Origin: Dickeya chrysanthemi NCPPB 402
GTDB taxonomy: Bacteria; Pseudomonadota; Gammaproteobacteria; Enterobacterales; Enterobacteriaceae
DNA: 64,000 nucleotides
Reading direction: 5' to 3'
Assembly: GCF_000406105.1 (NCBI RefSeq)
Contig: NZ_CM001974.1
Location: forward strand, 4,335,974 to 4,399,973
In this document: one piece after another, positions 11,580-24,093 of the stretch
Layout of the letters: each line of letters begins with the position of its first letter
Position numbering within the stretch: the stretch's first letter is position 1
Translations under genes and position numbers: made by a program
The notes under the pieces: generated by a model
Databases searched by the model: none
Told to the model about the DNA's origin: nothing
What the model saw: only the letters and a program-made list of their open reading frames with translations

Positions 11580-12068
11580 ATGCGAGCCTGGTACTTACTT
11601 TATTGCAAGCGCGGCCAACTATTACGGGCCAAAGAACATCTGGAACGTCAGGACGTGGTCTGCCTGAGCCCGATGATCGCGCTGGAGAAAATCGTACGAG
11701 GGAAACGAACCGAGGTCAGTGAACCGTTGTTCCCCAATTACCTGTTCGTCGAGTTCGACCCGGAGCACATACATACCACCACTATCAGCGCCACTCGCGG
11801 CGTCAGTCATTTTGTTCGTTTTGGCAGCCTGCCGGCACTCGTCCCCCAGCAGGTGATTGACGATTTGCAGAACCATCAATGCACGTCTCACATCGCCCCT
11901 GAAACGCCGCAGCCCGGCGATGAAGTCACCATCACCGAAGGGGTGTTCAGCGGCCTTCAGGCCATTTATACCGAACCGGATGGCGAAGCGCGCTCCATGC
12001 TGCTGCTCAATCTGCTGAACAAGCAGGTACGGCAAAGCATCGACAACCGCCAGTTTCGAAAAGCATAA
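11580..12068 (+). CDS. rfaH: Transcription antiterminator RfaH
   Basis: RfaH is a NusG paralogue that loads onto RNA polymerase at ops elements and suppresses pausing and polarity in long operons such as LPS core, capsule and secretion loci. The 162-residue length matches E. coli. The NGN domain starts [13 protein letters not shown], and [11 protein letters not shown] marks the polymerase-binding surface. The C-terminal part, [18 protein letters not shown], is the fold-switching KOW segment. Its likely targets include the LPS genes later in this window, although no clear ops element was found there. Confidence 0.96.
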   Translation: MRAWYLLYCKRGQLLRAKEHLERQDVVCLSPMIALEKIVRGKRTEVSEPLFPNYLFVEFDPEHIHTTTISATRGVSHFVRFGSLPALVPQQVIDDLQNHQCTSHIAPETPQPGDEVTITEGVFSGLQAIYTEPDGEARSMLLLNLLNKQVRQSIDNRQFRKA

Positions 12069-12093
12069 ACCGTCAGGGCTACGCCCTGACGGT
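12069..12093. terminator. Bidirectional terminator between rfaH and hemB
   Basis: A perfect 11-bp stem, ACCGTCAGGGC / GCCCTGACGGT with a TAC loop, lies between convergent genes. On the minus strand it is followed by TTATGCTTTT, so it best suits the tatD/hemB transcript. On the plus strand it begins at the rfaH stop. Confidence 0.75.
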
Positions 12094-12100
12094 ACAGCCG

Positions 12101-13920
<1,820 letters not shown>

Positions 13921-13964
13921 GAGCGGATATCCGGAAATTCGTCACGGTCATCCTGATGGACAAC

Positions 13965-13995
13965 CCAAAAAACAACACCTCCCGAAAGAGGTGTC
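13965..13995 (-). terminator. Intrinsic terminator of tatABC
   Basis: The stem ACACCTC / GAGGTGT (13975-13995) is followed on the minus strand by TGTTTTTTGGG. It sits between tatC and tatD, which share orientation, and would largely uncouple tatD-hemB from the tat operon. Confidence 0.85.
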
Positions 13996-14031
13996 ACAGT
14001 AAGAAGATCGCCGCTTACGGCGAGATACTAC

Positions 14032-14799
14032 TCAGGGAGACGGCGCAGATTCGTCTACGTCTTCTTCCTCTGGCTGACGCCGCTTACCGACGTAGAACCT
14101 GGCGAAAAACACCCCGATTTCAAACAGCAAATACATCGGAATGGCCAGCAGCGTCTGGGAGAACACATCCGGCGGAGTCAGCAACATCCCCACCACGAAC
14201 GCGCCCACCAGTACGTATGGCCGTTTCTGCTTCAGGCCTTCCGGCGTGACGACCCCACTCCAGCACAGCAGCACAATCGCCACCGGTACTTCGAACGACA
14301 CGCCGAACGCCATGAACAACGCCATCACAAAATCGAGATAGTTGTTGATGTCGGTGGCGATTAATACCCCTTTGGGCGCAGTTTGTGCAAAAAAGGCAAA
14401 CGCCAGCGGAAACACGATAAAATAGGCAAAGGCCATCCCCATGTAGAACAGCAGGCTGCTGGACACCAGCAACGGCATCATCAGCCGCCGCTCATGTTTG
14501 TACAACGCCGGCGCCACAAACGCCCAAACCTGATACAACACCAACGGCGCAGATAAAAACACCGACACGATCAGCGTCAGTTTGATTGGGGTGAAAAACG
14601 GCGAGGCCACATCGGTCGCAATCATGCTGGCCCCGGCCGGTAGCTGTTTAATGAGCGGTGCGGAGACAAACTGATAGATGTCATTGGCGAAATACACCAG
14701 CGCCAGAAATACCACCAGCACGCTGATAATGCTATTTAACAACCGCTTACGCAGTTCGATCAGATGGCTGATCAGCGGTTGGGTTTGATCAACAGCCAT
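14032..14799 (-). CDS. tatC: Sec-independent protein translocase subunit TatC
   Basis: TatC is the polytopic inner-membrane core of the twin-arginine translocase and, with TatB, binds the signal peptide. The 255-residue protein has six predicted membrane spans. Conserved features are [12 protein letters not shown] in the N-terminal cytosolic segment, [12 protein letters not shown] in the first cytosolic loop and [13 protein letters not shown]. The C-terminal tail is acidic. It begins 3 bp after tatB. Confidence 0.96.
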   Translation of the reverse strand: MAVDQTQPLISHLIELRKRLLNSIISVLVVFLALVYFANDIYQFVSAPLIKQLPAGASMIATDVASPFFTPIKLTLIVSVFLSAPLVLYQVWAFVAPALYKHERRLMMPLLVSSSLLFYMGMAFAYFIVFPLAFAFFAQTAPKGVLIATDINNYLDFVMALFMAFGVSFEVPVAIVLLCWSGVVTPEGLKQKRPYVLVGAFVVGMLLTPPDVFSQTLLAIPMYLLFEIGVFFARFYVGKRRQPEEEDVDESAPSP

Positions 14800-14802
14800 A
14801 GG

Positions 14803-15375
14803 TTAACGATCACCAGAAGGTTGGGAAGGAGGAGCCGACGTGACCTGTTCAGGTTTGGCCTTGCTTTCGACATGGACTGTACCGCCTAATGCCGGATCGG
14901 CAGGCGCTGGCACGGTCTGGATTGCCGTTTCAGTACGTGTGGTGGCCGGCTCCGTAGCCGGAGCGGCGACAGCAGGGGAGGACGACACGGTCTTCCGCTC
15001 AACGTCCAGCACGCCATCGTGCGCGGCTTCAGGATCGCCAAGCGGCACATGCTCCGGCGAATCACTGCCATCCAGTTTGATACTGTGGGGGCGCTTCATC
15101 GCTTCGGCAGCCTCTTTCAGCTCATCCATCGACGCTTTAAGCTCTGGCGACAGATTTTGTAACTGGCTGGCCTGCTCTACTTTCTTCAGGCTGTCCTGCA
15201 ATTCCTGCAGCTTCATCTCCTGTGCCAGTTCATTTTGCACCGTCGATGCCAATGAGCGCAGTGCCCGAATCCACCCCGCCACGGTTCTTACCGCAATCGG
15301 CAGACGCTCCGGCCCCAGTACAACCAGGCCAATCACCATCACCAATAGTAGTTCACTAAACCCGATATCAAACAC
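14803..15375 (-). CDS. tatB: Sec-independent protein translocase subunit TatB
   Basis: TatB forms the signal-peptide receptor with TatC. The 190-residue product has one N-terminal membrane helix ([20 protein letters not shown]), the hinge PERLP, an amphipathic helix, then a charged and Ala/Pro-rich tail. The tail is longer than in E. coli (171 residues) and is the least conserved part of the family. It starts 3 bp after tatA. Confidence 0.95.
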   Translation of the reverse strand: MFDIGFSELLLVMVIGLVVLGPERLPIAVRTVAGWIRALRSLASTVQNELAQEMKLQELQDSLKKVEQASQLQNLSPELKASMDELKEAAEAMKRPHSIKLDGSDSPEHVPLGDPEAAHDGVLDVERKTVSSSPAVAAPATEPATTRTETAIQTVPAPADPALGGTVHVESKAKPEQVTSAPPSQPSGDR

Positions 15376-15378
15376 CGG

Positions 15379-15633
15379 TTACACCTGCTCTTTATGCTGA
15401 CTTTTCTCTTCCGGACTGTTCTGCGGCTTCTGCTCCGAAATGGATTTGGTCGCAAAGTCAGCGTCCTGTTGTTTGTCGTTATTGGCAGCAGGCTGATCGT
15501 CGCTCATTGCTTTCTTAAAGCCTTTGATAGAGGCACCGAGATCGGCACCAAGCGATTTGAGCTTGCCCGTACCAAACAATAAAACCACGATGACCGCTAT
15601 CAATAACAAACTTGGAAGACTAATACCGCCCAT
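15379..15633 (-). CDS. tatA: Sec-independent protein translocase subunit TatA
   Basis: TatA oligomerises to form the Tat transport path. The 84-residue protein has the membrane helix [20 protein letters not shown], the amphipathic segment [16 protein letters not shown] and a polar tail. It is the first gene of tatABC and lies 75 bp beyond the ubiB stop, so transcription may continue from ubiE-ubiJ-ubiB. Confidence 0.96.
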   Translation of the reverse strand: MGGISLPSLLLIAVIVVLLFGTGKLKSLGADLGASIKGFKKAMSDDQPAANNDKQQDADFATKSISEQKPQNSPEEKSQHKEQV

Positions 15634-15708
15634 ACTCTGCCTGCCTCTTTGTTCAAAAGGAATTCATGCTACACACTCATCACCATAATCTCGGCGACAA
15701 GGCCATAT

Positions 15709-17346
15709 TCAACGTGTACACCGCCAACCTATTATCCAGGCCACCAAACCGGCCGCAATCAGCCCAGCAGGAACAACATGAGCCTCAGCCTGGCTTATCA
15801 GTAACGCAGTGCCACTGAGCAACAATGCCGCCCCAACGCCCAGCATATAACGAGACTGCCCCTGACGGATGCGCTGGGTACGCAGCTCATTAGACAACCG
15901 ATCCATATTCTGTTTTAACATCTTATGCTGGCGTAAGCTGTCGTAGAACAGCTCTGGGATCTCAGGCAGTTTTTCCGCCCAAAACGGCGCTTTTTCTTTA
16001 AACGCCCGCAACATTGCAGGAAGACCAACCTGGTCTTTCACCCAGGTTTCCAGAAACGGCTTAGCCGTCTTCCACAAATCCAGCTGTGGGTAAAGCTGAC
16101 GACCCACTCCCTCAATGTACAGTAACGTCTTCTGGAGCAGCACCAATTGGGGCTGAACTTCCATATTGAAGCGACGCGCCGTATTAAAGAGGTTCAATAA
16201 TACATGACCGAAAGAAATTTCTGCTAACGGCTTTTCAAATATTGGCTCACAGACCGTGCGGATAGCGAATTCGAACTCTTCTACGTTGGTGTCGTGCGGC
16301 ACCCAGCCGGAGTCGACATGCAGTTCAGCAACGCGACGGTAGTCACGGTTGAAAAAGGCAATAAAGTTCTCCGCCAGATAGCGCTTATCGTCTTTATTCA
16401 GCGAGCCGACAATGCCGCAATCAATACCGATATACTGCGGGTCTTCCGGATGCTCATAACTGATGAAGATGTTGCCGGGATGCATATCCGCATGGAAAAA
16501 GCTGTCGCGGAATACCTGGGTGAAAAAGACCTGTACTCCCCGCTCGGCCAACAGCGGCATATTAACGCCGTGCCGCTTCAACGCATCCACATCCGACACT
16601 GGAATACCGTAAATACGCTCCATGACCAGTACCCGCTCATTGCAATAGTCGGAGTACACTTCCGGTACGTACAGCATCGAGCTGTTTTCAAAGTTTCGCC
16701 GCAATTGAATGGCATTAGCCGCTTCACGCAGCAGGTTCAGTTCATCCAGCAGTGTTTTTTCGTAGTCGCGCACCACTTCGCGCGGCCGCAGGCGACGCCC
16801 ATCCGGCAACAGAATCGGCAACCAGCCGGCCAGTCGATGCATCAGGCGCATATCCGCCTTGATCACCGGCAGGATGTCCGGACGAATGACCTTGATAACG
16901 ATGTCTTTGCCGGTGGTTTTCAGCCTGGCGGTATGTACCTGAGCGATCGACGCCGATGCCAGCGGCTTCGCGTCAAAATCATCAAACCAGGTTTCCAGCT
17001 TGCCGCCCATCGAGGTTTCGATCTGATGACGGGCCAGCTCACCATCGAAAGGTTCAACCTGATCCTGCAACATTGCCAGTTGATCGGCGATAGCCGGGGG
17101 AAACAAATCACGACGGGTGGACATCATCTGACCGAACTTGATCCACACCGGCCCCAGTTCCTGCAGCGCCAATCGCAGGCGCTCGCCCAGCGGTTTGTCT
17201 TTGTGACGATTCGGTAACCAGAACAATAAACAACGCCACAAACGCAACGGCATCGTCAGCGGTAATCGCGGAATCAGTTCATCCAGTCCGTAGCTCAGTA
17301 ATACCCCGATAATTCGGTACAACCGCAAGAGTTCTCCCGGCGTCAT
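15709..17346 (-). CDS. ubiB: Ubiquinone biosynthesis protein kinase-like UbiB
   Basis: UbiB is an atypical kinase-like ATPase (ABC1/ADCK/Coq8 family) needed for aerobic ubiquinone synthesis. The 545-residue protein has the family-specific KxGQ motif ([15 protein letters not shown] near residue 92) and the Ala-rich nucleotide loop ([10 protein letters not shown]). Catalytic regions are HADMHPGN and IGIDCGIVG. Two C-terminal hydrophobic segments anchor it in the inner membrane. It overlaps ubiJ by 4 bp. Confidence 0.96.
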   Translation of the reverse strand: MTPGELLRLYRIIGVLLSYGLDELIPRLPLTMPLRLWRCLLFWLPNRHKDKPLGERLRLALQELGPVWIKFGQMMSTRRDLFPPAIADQLAMLQDQVEPFDGELARHQIETSMGGKLETWFDDFDAKPLASASIAQVHTARLKTTGKDIVIKVIRPDILPVIKADMRLMHRLAGWLPILLPDGRRLRPREVVRDYEKTLLDELNLLREAANAIQLRRNFENSSMLYVPEVYSDYCNERVLVMERIYGIPVSDVDALKRHGVNMPLLAERGVQVFFTQVFRDSFFHADMHPGNIFISYEHPEDPQYIGIDCGIVGSLNKDDKRYLAENFIAFFNRDYRRVAELHVDSGWVPHDTNVEEFEFAIRTVCEPIFEKPLAEISFGHVLLNLFNTARRFNMEVQPQLVLLQKTLLYIEGVGRQLYPQLDLWKTAKPFLETWVKDQVGLPAMLRAFKEKAPFWAEKLPEIPELFYDSLRQHKMLKQNMDRLSNELRTQRIRQGQSRYMLGVGAALLLSGTALLISQAEAHVVPAGLIAAGLVAWIIGWRCTR

Positions 17347-17963
17347 GGCGATCCCTCCATTTTGGCCAGCCGGGCGGACAACGCCTCCACCGACTGCGCC
17401 AGCGCATCCACCTCATCCGCAAACCAGAGTCCCTCCAGTTTGCCGGGCGCCAGGCGCCACTCTTCGGTTATTGTTTCCGATAACGCCTGTTGCTGGCGGC
17501 ACACAGAACGCATCAGCGTGCCGGCAACCTTGCCTGCCACCTGACTCACCCCCTCCGCCGCAACATCGCCCAACCAGGGAGATAACCATTCCGCCGGGTC
17601 AAATTCGGCCAGATCCAGCAAGGTGACAAATTGCTGCGCCACCTGAATATCCCCTTCCAGCACCAAATCGCCACTGCGCATCAGCGCAGACAATTGCTGC
17701 CGGTCGCGCAGTTTCATCAGTGCCGACAGGTGAGTCTGCAACAAACAATCCGGTTGTGCCGCCCACTGGCTCATGACATCAAGGCGGTATTCGGAAAAGA
17801 TCAATACCAGCGGCGTATCCAGTTCCGCCACTTCAACTCGCAACGTTTTTCCGTGCAAACGCTGACGGGCGGCTTTCATGCTCCGGTCACGGAACAAAAG
17901 CTGGTTGAGCGCCGTTTCCAGTGCCGCCGTCAACACAGGCATTATCAACATGGGAGTATCCAA
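17343..17963 (-). CDS. ubiJ: Ubiquinone biosynthesis accessory factor UbiJ (SCP2 domain)
   Basis: UbiJ (formerly YigP) is a soluble lipid-binding protein that organises the Ubi metabolon. The 206-residue protein has an N-terminal SCP2 sterol-carrier-like domain and a C-terminal helical segment predicted to form a short coiled coil ([20 protein letters not shown]). It lies between ubiE and ubiB with a 4-bp overlap to ubiB and 1 bp from ubiE, a translationally coupled operon. Confidence 0.92.
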   Translation of the reverse strand: MDTPMLIMPVLTAALETALNQLLFRDRSMKAARQRLHGKTLRVEVAELDTPLVLIFSEYRLDVMSQWAAQPDCLLQTHLSALMKLRDRQQLSALMRSGDLVLEGDIQVAQQFVTLLDLAEFDPAEWLSPWLGDVAAEGVSQVAGKVAGTLMRSVCRQQQALSETITEEWRLAPGKLEGLWFADEVDALAQSVEALSARLAKMEGSP

Positions 17964-17964
17964 C

Positions 17965-18720
17965 TCAGAATTTAAATCCGCGATGCAGCGCTACGATGCC
18001 GCTGGTCAGATTAAAGTAATCCACACTGTCAAAGCCGGCATCGATCATCATCCCTTTCAATGTTTCCTGATCCGGATGCATACGGATGGACTCCGCCAGA
18101 TAACGGTAACTACCGGCATCGCTGGCAACCATCTCGCCAATACGTGGCAGCACATGGAAGGAATAAGCGTCGTATACCTTGCTCAGCGCTTTCACGGTCG
18201 GCTTCGAGAATTCCAGCACCAGCAGGCGGCCACCGGGTTTCAGCACCCGATACATGGAGCGCAGTGCTCGCTCTTTTTCGGTTACGTTACGCAACCCAAA
18301 CGAGATAGTAATGCAGTCGAAAAAATTCTCCGGAAACGGCAGGGCTTCGGCATTGGCCTGAACATAACTGATATTACCCACCACACCCAGGTTGCGCAGC
18401 TTCTCGCGTCCTACTTTCAACATCGACGCATTGATATCCGCCAGCACCACTTCGCCGTCATCACCCACCAGACGAGAGAATTTGGCCGTGAGGTCGCCGG
18501 TGCCGCCGGCCAGGTCCAGCACACGCTGACCACGGCGCACACCGCTGCATTCGATGGTAAACCGCTTCCAGATACGGTGAATGCCAAATGACATCAGATC
18601 GTTCATCAAGTCATATTTAGCCGCCACAGAATGAAAAACATCCGCCACCATGGCTTCCTTATCATCTTTAGCTACCGTGCGAAAACCAAAATGTGTCGTA
18701 TTATCCGAATCGTCTACCAT
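17965..18720 (-). CDS. ubiE: Ubiquinone/menaquinone C-methyltransferase UbiE
   Basis: UbiE is the SAM-dependent C-methyltransferase of both ubiquinone and menaquinone synthesis. The 251-residue length matches E. coli from the ATG at 18720 ([13 protein letters not shown]); an in-frame ATG 14 codons upstream is less likely. Motif I is [18 protein letters not shown], and further family blocks are NAEALPFP and [12 protein letters not shown], with LRPGG-type [12 protein letters not shown]. First gene of the ubiE-ubiJ-ubiB set. Confidence 0.96.
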   Translation of the reverse strand: MVDDSDNTTHFGFRTVAKDDKEAMVADVFHSVAAKYDLMNDLMSFGIHRIWKRFTIECSGVRRGQRVLDLAGGTGDLTAKFSRLVGDDGEVVLADINASMLKVGREKLRNLGVVGNISYVQANAEALPFPENFFDCITISFGLRNVTEKERALRSMYRVLKPGGRLLVLEFSKPTVKALSKVYDAYSFHVLPRIGEMVASDAGSYRYLAESIRMHPDQETLKGMMIDAGFDSVDYFNLTSGIVALHRGFKF

Positions 18721-18854
18721 GTTATCCGCCTGCTTTTTCAACTTCAGGATCGTGTTACCCATTAATGGGTAGCATTAATGGGTAAAGAGTGTAACAGACG
18801 CCGCCTAAAAGCGACCGCCCTTCTTTTCACCCTGTGCACCGAACCTGATCAACA

Positions 18855-20396
18855 TCATATCGCCGTGCCGTTCGGCACATCATCCATGCTATTCACGCCC
18901 TGTTCAGCCTCATCATCATGCGCATCCTGCGATAACGCGAGCCATTCATCGGGTGCCGCCGGTTCATCCTGCATCATAGGTACGTTGACTGGCCGCTTAA
19001 TCTCCACCCCCAACGCACGGAACCCTTCGGCCTGGCCGATCAGGTTGCCACGCCCAGACGCCAGTTTCTTCATCGCCTGACGGTAACCCGCCTGTGCCTT
19101 GTCCAATCCTTGCCCCAGCGACGCCATATCATCAACGAACAAACGTAGCTTGTCGTACAACCGTGACGCTCGTTCAGCGATCAACTGCGCGTTGCGGCTT
19201 TGCTGCTCGTAACGCCAGAGATTGTTAATCGTCCGTAACGCTACCAGTAAAGTCGTGGGGCTGACCAGCATAATATTGTGGCGTAATGCCTCGGTAATTA
19301 GATCAGGTTGACGATCGATAGCCACCAGGAACGCCGGTTCGACCGGAATAAACATCAGCACATAATCGAGAGAACGCAACCCCGGCAGTTGCTGGTAATC
19401 CTTGCTGCCCAGCAGCCGCATATGATTACGGATGGACAACAGATGCTCGTTCAGCGCCACCGCCCGATCAGCCTCGTTAGCGCCGTTGAAATAACGCTCA
19501 TAGGCCACCAGCGACATTTTGGCATCGATAACCACATCCTTGCCGTGCGGCAGCCGGACGATCACATCCGGTTGCAGACGGCTGTTGTTGCCGGTCTGGA
19601 CGCTGACCTGAGTGTCATATTCGTGTCCTTCACGCAGCCCGGAACTTTCCAGTACCCGGCTCAGTACCACTTCCCCCCAGTTACCCTGGGTTTTGTTGTC
19701 GCCTTTTAACGCATTGGTGAGGTTGATGGCTTCCTGCGCCATCTGGGCGTTGAGTTGTTGCAGATTGCGGATTTCATGCGCCAGCGTATGTCGTTCGCGG
19801 GATTCCGCCCCGAAGCTCTCTTGCACCTGACGGCGAAAACCATCCAGTTGCTCGCGTAACGGCGTCAACAGCTTCTCCATGCTCTGCTGGTTTTGCTGAT
19901 CTACCTTATGCCCGGTCTGCTCAAAGATACGATTGGCGAGGTTTTCAAACTGGGTGGATAACCGCTGTTCGCTATTCATCAACAACCGCTGCTTTTCTTC
20001 CGCCGCCAACCGGGTTTCTTCAAGGCGAATGGTCACTTCGCGCAGTTCTGCTTCCTGCGCACCGTTAGCTTCGCGCAACGCGCGCAGTTCCTGATTGAGC
20101 TGAGCGCACTCGTCCCGCAACTCCGCCAGTTGCCGCAACTTTTCTTCACCCGCCGCCAGTTGCGCGTGTAACGAACGCAACTCCTGCGTTTGCTGCTCCA
20201 GCCGTTGTTGGTCTTGCTGCCGCGCCTGCTGGTTTTCAGTCAATTGCCGACGCGTCTGTTCCAGCGCCTGCTGCTGTAACTGAAATTCGGTGTCATGCCG
20301 TGCCAGGCGCTGCTGTTGCAGCAGGCTGGCGGCCAGCCAGCCCAGCAGCATGCCGACCACGACACCGCCGACGCCATAAAATAAGGAGATCTCCAC
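18855..20396 (-). CDS. rmuC: DNA recombination protein RmuC
   Basis: RmuC limits inversions at short inverted repeats and has a nuclease-like fold; its biochemical role is only partly known. The 513-residue protein has an N-terminal membrane anchor (about residues 5-25). A long Gln-rich coiled coil (about 28-200) follows, then the conserved RmuC domain with GNWGEVVLSRVLESSGLREG and LPHGKDVVIDAKMSLVAYERY. The acidic tail makes it somewhat longer than the E. coli protein. In E. coli its next neighbour is udp; here the arg-ppc block intervenes. Confidence 0.94.
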   Translation of the reverse strand: MEISLFYGVGGVVVGMLLGWLAASLLQQQRLARHDTEFQLQQQALEQTRRQLTENQQARQQDQQRLEQQTQELRSLHAQLAAGEEKLRQLAELRDECAQLNQELRALREANGAQEAELREVTIRLEETRLAAEEKQRLLMNSEQRLSTQFENLANRIFEQTGHKVDQQNQQSMEKLLTPLREQLDGFRRQVQESFGAESRERHTLAHEIRNLQQLNAQMAQEAINLTNALKGDNKTQGNWGEVVLSRVLESSGLREGHEYDTQVSVQTGNNSRLQPDVIVRLPHGKDVVIDAKMSLVAYERYFNGANEADRAVALNEHLLSIRNHMRLLGSKDYQQLPGLRSLDYVLMFIPVEPAFLVAIDRQPDLITEALRHNIMLVSPTTLLVALRTINNLWRYEQQSRNAQLIAERASRLYDKLRLFVDDMASLGQGLDKAQAGYRQAMKKLASGRGNLIGQAEGFRALGVEIKRPVNVPMMQDEPAAPDEWLALSQDAHDDEAEQGVNSMDDVPNGTAI

Positions 20397-20533
20397 ACCG
20401 CCTCCGGGTTATGCGTACCACTGCCCGCCAAGGTAGAATGAGGCTGTATATCTGTCCAGAGGTTATGCGAAAAATCGGCCGAAAAAGCCGCAGACAAACG
20501 GAAAAATGCGAGCCGACTTCAGAAAGCCGGTGA

Positions 20534-20566
20534 CAGAAAAAACAAAACCGGCCCAGAGGGCCGGTT
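20534..20566 (-). terminator. Intrinsic terminator of argCBH
   Basis: The stem AACCGGCCC / GGGCCGGTT with loop AGA (20546-20566) is followed on the minus strand by TTGTTTTTTCTG. It is 19 bp past the argH stop. Confidence 0.9.
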
Positions 20567-20585
20567 CTGAAACCGAGAATAGGGA

Positions 20586-21959
20586 TTAAGCCAAACGCTG
20601 CTTCGCGTCGGCAATCGCACGCGCCACTTGTTGCGGCGATACCCCACCCTGGGCGGCGCGCTTATCCAGACAGGATTGCAACGACAATACCGGATAGACA
20701 TCGTCTTCAATCACCGCGCTGAACTGTTTGAGATCCGCCAGCGACAAGGCTTCCAGCGCTTTACCCTGACGAATCGCTCCCACCACCGCTTCACCGACGA
20801 TATGGTGCGCTTCACGGAATGGCACACCTTTGGCGACCAGATAATCGGCCAGTTCGGTGGCGTTGGCGTAGCCCTGCTGCGCCGCTTCCTGACAACGTGG
20901 ACGTTTCACCTGGATGCCTTCCAGCACCAGCGCCGCCATCAGCAGGCAGTCGTGCCAAGTGTCCAGCGCATCGAACAGCCCTTCCTTGTCTTCCTGCATA
21001 TCTTTGTTATAGGCCAGCGGCAGCCCTTTCAGCGTCACCAGCATACCGGCCAGCGCACCCTGCACCCGGCCGCACTTACCGCGGATCAGCTCCAGCGCGT
21101 CCGGGTTCTTTTTCTGCGGCATCAGCGAAGAGCCGGAGGTCACACGGTCAGACAGCTCGACAAACGCCGCTTCACCGCTGTTGAAGAAAATCAAATCTTC
21201 GGCGAAGCGCGACAGGTGCACCATGCCGATAGACGCGTCGGACAGCAGCTCCAGTACGTGATCGCGGTCAGAAACCGTATCCAGACTGTTGCGGGTAGCC
21301 GATGCAAAACCCAGCCAACCGGCCAGTTGCTCGCGGTCAATCGGATAAGCGGTACCCGCCAGTGCGCCGCAGCCCAGCGGGCTGACGTCCAGACGCTTGA
21401 GCGTGTCTTCCAGACGGCTCTCATCACGCGCCAGCATTTCGTGATAAGCCAGGCACCAGTGTGCGAAGGTGACCGGCTGTGCGCGTTGCAGGTGGGTATA
21501 GCCCGGCATCACCGCGTCCTGGGTCGCTTCGGCGGTAACAACCAACGCCGCTCGCAGATGACGAATCGCCTGCGCCAGTTCGCTCACCTGCGCCTTGCAC
21601 CACAGTTTCAGGTCGGTAGCGACCTGATCGTTACGGCTACGCCCGGTGTGCAGTTTCTTACCCAAATCGCCGACTTTCCCGATCAGTTTCTGCTCCACCC
21701 AGCTGTGGATGTCTTCCGCGTCGCTTTGCAGGACAGCCTCAGGGTCCGCCTGCACCTCTTGCAACAGTGCATTGAGCGCCTGCTCCAGTTGCTGCTGCTC
21801 CTGAGCGCTCAGTACGTTCACCGTCACCAGCGCCTTAGACCAGCCGATGGATCCGATAATGTCCTGCTCCGCCAGACGGTAATCAAACCGCAGTGAATCG
21901 TTGAACTGTTTAAAACGCCTATCTGCCGCCTGCGTGAACCGTCCGCCCCACAAAGCCAT
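20586..21959 (-). CDS. argH: Argininosuccinate lyase ArgH
   Basis: ArgH cleaves argininosuccinate to arginine and fumarate, the last step of arginine synthesis. The 457-residue length and start [13 protein letters not shown] match E. coli. The superfamily signature [15 protein letters not shown] is intact, as are [10 protein letters not shown] and [13 protein letters not shown]. It is the last gene of argCBH; 117 bp separate it from argB, and a G/C-rich hairpin (CCGGCG / CGCCGG, 22034-22050) lies in that gap. Confidence 0.97.
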   Translation of the reverse strand: MALWGGRFTQAADRRFKQFNDSLRFDYRLAEQDIIGSIGWSKALVTVNVLSAQEQQQLEQALNALLQEVQADPEAVLQSDAEDIHSWVEQKLIGKVGDLGKKLHTGRSRNDQVATDLKLWCKAQVSELAQAIRHLRAALVVTAEATQDAVMPGYTHLQRAQPVTFAHWCLAYHEMLARDESRLEDTLKRLDVSPLGCGALAGTAYPIDREQLAGWLGFASATRNSLDTVSDRDHVLELLSDASIGMVHLSRFAEDLIFFNSGEAAFVELSDRVTSGSSLMPQKKNPDALELIRGKCGRVQGALAGMLVTLKGLPLAYNKDMQEDKEGLFDALDTWHDCLLMAALVLEGIQVKRPRCQEAAQQGYANATELADYLVAKGVPFREAHHIVGEAVVGAIRQGKALEALSLADLKQFSAVIEDDVYPVLSLQSCLDKRAAQGGVSPQQVARAIADAKQRLA

Positions 21960-22076
21960 AACTACACTCCCGGTCTCTCTGATAAAGGCGGGTCGACTCC
22001 TGTCCGGCCCACCGTTGAACTGCCCGCGTTTCACCGGCGGCTTACGCCGGGAGAAAGCGTGATGAATGCGTGCTGA

Positions 22077-22850
22077 TTACGCCAGAATACGGGTGCCGAT
22101 AGACACGCCGTTGAACAACGCCGGCAACTGCTCGGCGTGGCGCCAGCTGGCGATATCCACCGGACGCCCCAGCGCACGCGCCGCGTCCAGCGCCGCATTC
22201 ACTTTCACGATCATACCGTCGGTAATAATGCCTTGTGCGATCAGCTCTTCCGCTTTACCGGCGGTCATTTCCGCGATGCGCTGGCCTTTGCCGTCCAGAA
22301 TGCCGCTGACATCGGACAACAGGATCAAATCAGCGCCCAGTGTTTGCGCCAGTGCGGTAGCCGCCTGATCGGCGTTGACGTTCATCAGCTCACCACCGGC
22401 AGTAATGCCGATGGAACTGATCACCGGCAGATAACCGGCATTCAGCAGGGTGTTAAGCAACGCCGGAGAACCCGCTTGCGCTTTACCCACGTGCCCCAGT
22501 TCGTCGTTCAGTTGCGTCACTACGGTACTGCCGCCATCCGCCAGGCTCAGGCCCACGGCGTTGATGCCGTGACGAATCGCCCAGGCCAGCAGGGTTTTGT
22601 TGGCGGAACCGGCCAGCGCGCCGGTAATAATGTCGATCTGGTCGGCGGGCGTCACACGCAGGCCGTTTTTCTTGACCACCGGCAGCGACAGTTTCTTCAT
22701 CAGGTCATCCACCAGACAGCCGCCGCCATGCACGATAACCAGCGGGCGCTGATGCTGTTGACGGTAAGCGACCAGCGCGGTGAACAGGCGCTCCAGCGCC
22801 TCTTCGCTATCCAGTAATACGCCACCTAATTTGATAATTAATGGATTCAT
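22077..22850 (-). CDS. argB: Acetylglutamate kinase ArgB
   Basis: ArgB phosphorylates N-acetylglutamate in the second step of arginine synthesis. The 257-residue protein belongs to the amino acid kinase family: N-terminal [25 protein letters not shown] for substrate binding, [12 protein letters not shown] and [13 protein letters not shown] for ATP binding. It has the short N-terminus of the enterobacterial, arginine-insensitive type. It follows argC after 24 bp. Confidence 0.97.
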   Translation of the reverse strand: MNPLIIKLGGVLLDSEEALERLFTALVAYRQQHQRPLVIVHGGGCLVDDLMKKLSLPVVKKNGLRVTPADQIDIITGALAGSANKTLLAWAIRHGINAVGLSLADGGSTVVTQLNDELGHVGKAQAGSPALLNTLLNAGYLPVISSIGITAGGELMNVNADQAATALAQTLGADLILLSDVSGILDGKGQRIAEMTAGKAEELIAQGIITDGMIVKVNAALDAARALGRPVDIASWRHAEQLPALFNGVSIGTRILA

Positions 22851-22874
22851 CGGTCTTTGCGCCTCAGGGTGTCA

Positions 22875-23879
22875 TCAGAGTAAGGATTGGGTTTCAGGGA
22901 AACCGAAGCGAATGTTCATGCACTGCACCGCCTGCGCCGCCGCGCCTTTGAGCAGGTTATCTTCGGTAGCGACCACGATCAGGTGCTCATCCTGCACCAC
23001 GAAGCCGATATCGCAGAACGGCAATCCGACCACCGATTTCAGCGCCGGTACGCCTTTCTCATACAACCGCACCAGCGGCTTGTCGTGATAGGCATTGTGG
23101 TAGGCTTCCGCCACGTCCTGTGCAGTAACGCCCGGCTGCAAACGACAGGTGATCGTCGCCAGAATACCACGCGGGAAATTGCCCAGATGCGGGGTGAAAA
23201 TCACCGGAATACCGAGATGGGTGGCGATTTCCGGATGATGGCGATGATTGAAAATGCCATACGGTTGCAGGCTGACTTCACAGAAGCTGTTGGTCATGCT
23301 CGCTTTGCGGCCGGCACCGCTGACGCCGCTGGTGGCGTCGATCACCGGCCACTGGTTCGGGTTCAGCAAACCGCCTTCCACCAGCGGTTTCAGCGCCAGT
23401 TGAGAAGCGGTGGGGTAACACCCCGGCACGGCGACAAGCTGCGCCTGTTTGATGCGGTCCGTCTGCCATTCCGCCAGGCCGTACACCGCCTGCGCCAGCC
23501 AGTCAGTATGCTGATGCTCGAAGCCGTAGTAACGGGTATAAAATTCAGGATCCTGCACGCGGAATGCGCCGGAAAGATCGAACACGGTACAACCGGCGCT
23601 CAGGAATTGCGGTGCCAAATCGTGGCTCACCTTGTGGTCGGTTGCCAGAAACACGACATCGACGCCTTTGGCGGCTTCAGCCACATCGGTCAGCGGCTGC
23701 ACCGGCAAATCAATAATGCCTTTAAGCTGGGGATGCAGGTCGGAAATGCGTTTTCCCGCATCAACGCTTTGCGCGGATACCGCCAAAGCGGTTATGTTCA
23801 TCTGCGGGTGACGGTTCAGGTACAAGGCCAGCTCAGCGCCAGTATAGCCACTTGCACCAACGATCAACGTATTCAGCAT
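22875..23879 (-). CDS. argC: N-acetyl-gamma-glutamyl-phosphate reductase ArgC
   Basis: ArgC reduces N-acetylglutamyl phosphate to the semialdehyde with NADPH. The 334-residue protein has the NADP loop [15 protein letters not shown] at the N-terminus and the catalytic cysteine in [15 protein letters not shown] near residue 155. [13 protein letters not shown] is also present. It is the first gene of argCBH and divergent from argE; the shared regulatory region holds two ARG boxes. Confidence 0.97.
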   Translation of the reverse strand: MLNTLIVGASGYTGAELALYLNRHPQMNITALAVSAQSVDAGKRISDLHPQLKGIIDLPVQPLTDVAEAAKGVDVVFLATDHKVSHDLAPQFLSAGCTVFDLSGAFRVQDPEFYTRYYGFEHQHTDWLAQAVYGLAEWQTDRIKQAQLVAVPGCYPTASQLALKPLVEGGLLNPNQWPVIDATSGVSGAGRKASMTNSFCEVSLQPYGIFNHRHHPEIATHLGIPVIFTPHLGNFPRGILATITCRLQPGVTAQDVAEAYHNAYHDKPLVRLYEKGVPALKSVVGLPFCDIGFVVQDEHLIVVATEDNLLKGAAAQAVQCMNIRFGFPETQSLL

Positions 23880-24028
23880 GAGTTCGGTATACCTTTATTG
23901 CCAGATAGGTGGAACAGGGAGCAGGCTCATCAGCGTGGCCACGCCGTTCACCCACAACAGCCAGAAGAAACGATTATGCGACAATCTCGCCTCGCCGCAC
24001 AGCTTGTGATTTCATTTCGCCTGGCATT

Positions 24029-24067
24029 ATTGTATTTTTATTCACAATAAATGCATGAATATTGATA
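24029..24067. promoter_or_regulatory. Tandem ARG boxes (ArgR operator) between argC and argE
   Basis: Two 18-bp ARG boxes are separated by exactly 3 bp, the spacing bound by an ArgR hexamer in E. coli. Box 1 (24029-24046) has core TGTATTTTTATTCA, one mismatch to TGAATWWWWATTCA. Box 2 (24050-24067) has core TGCATGAATATTGA, three mismatches. Arginine-bound ArgR is expected to repress both argE and argCBH from here. Confidence 0.88.
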
Positions 24068-24093
24068 CTATCCTAACCCAGAGGCTGTCAACA

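Noticed and set aside
20628..21896. Long open frame of about 420 codons on the plus strand
   Set aside because: It is fully antisense to argH, which is identified beyond doubt; its low-complexity, His/Arg/Gln-rich translation is typical of a shadow frame in G/C-rich DNA. The same reasoning removes long antisense frames over ppc, fadB, metE and ubiB.
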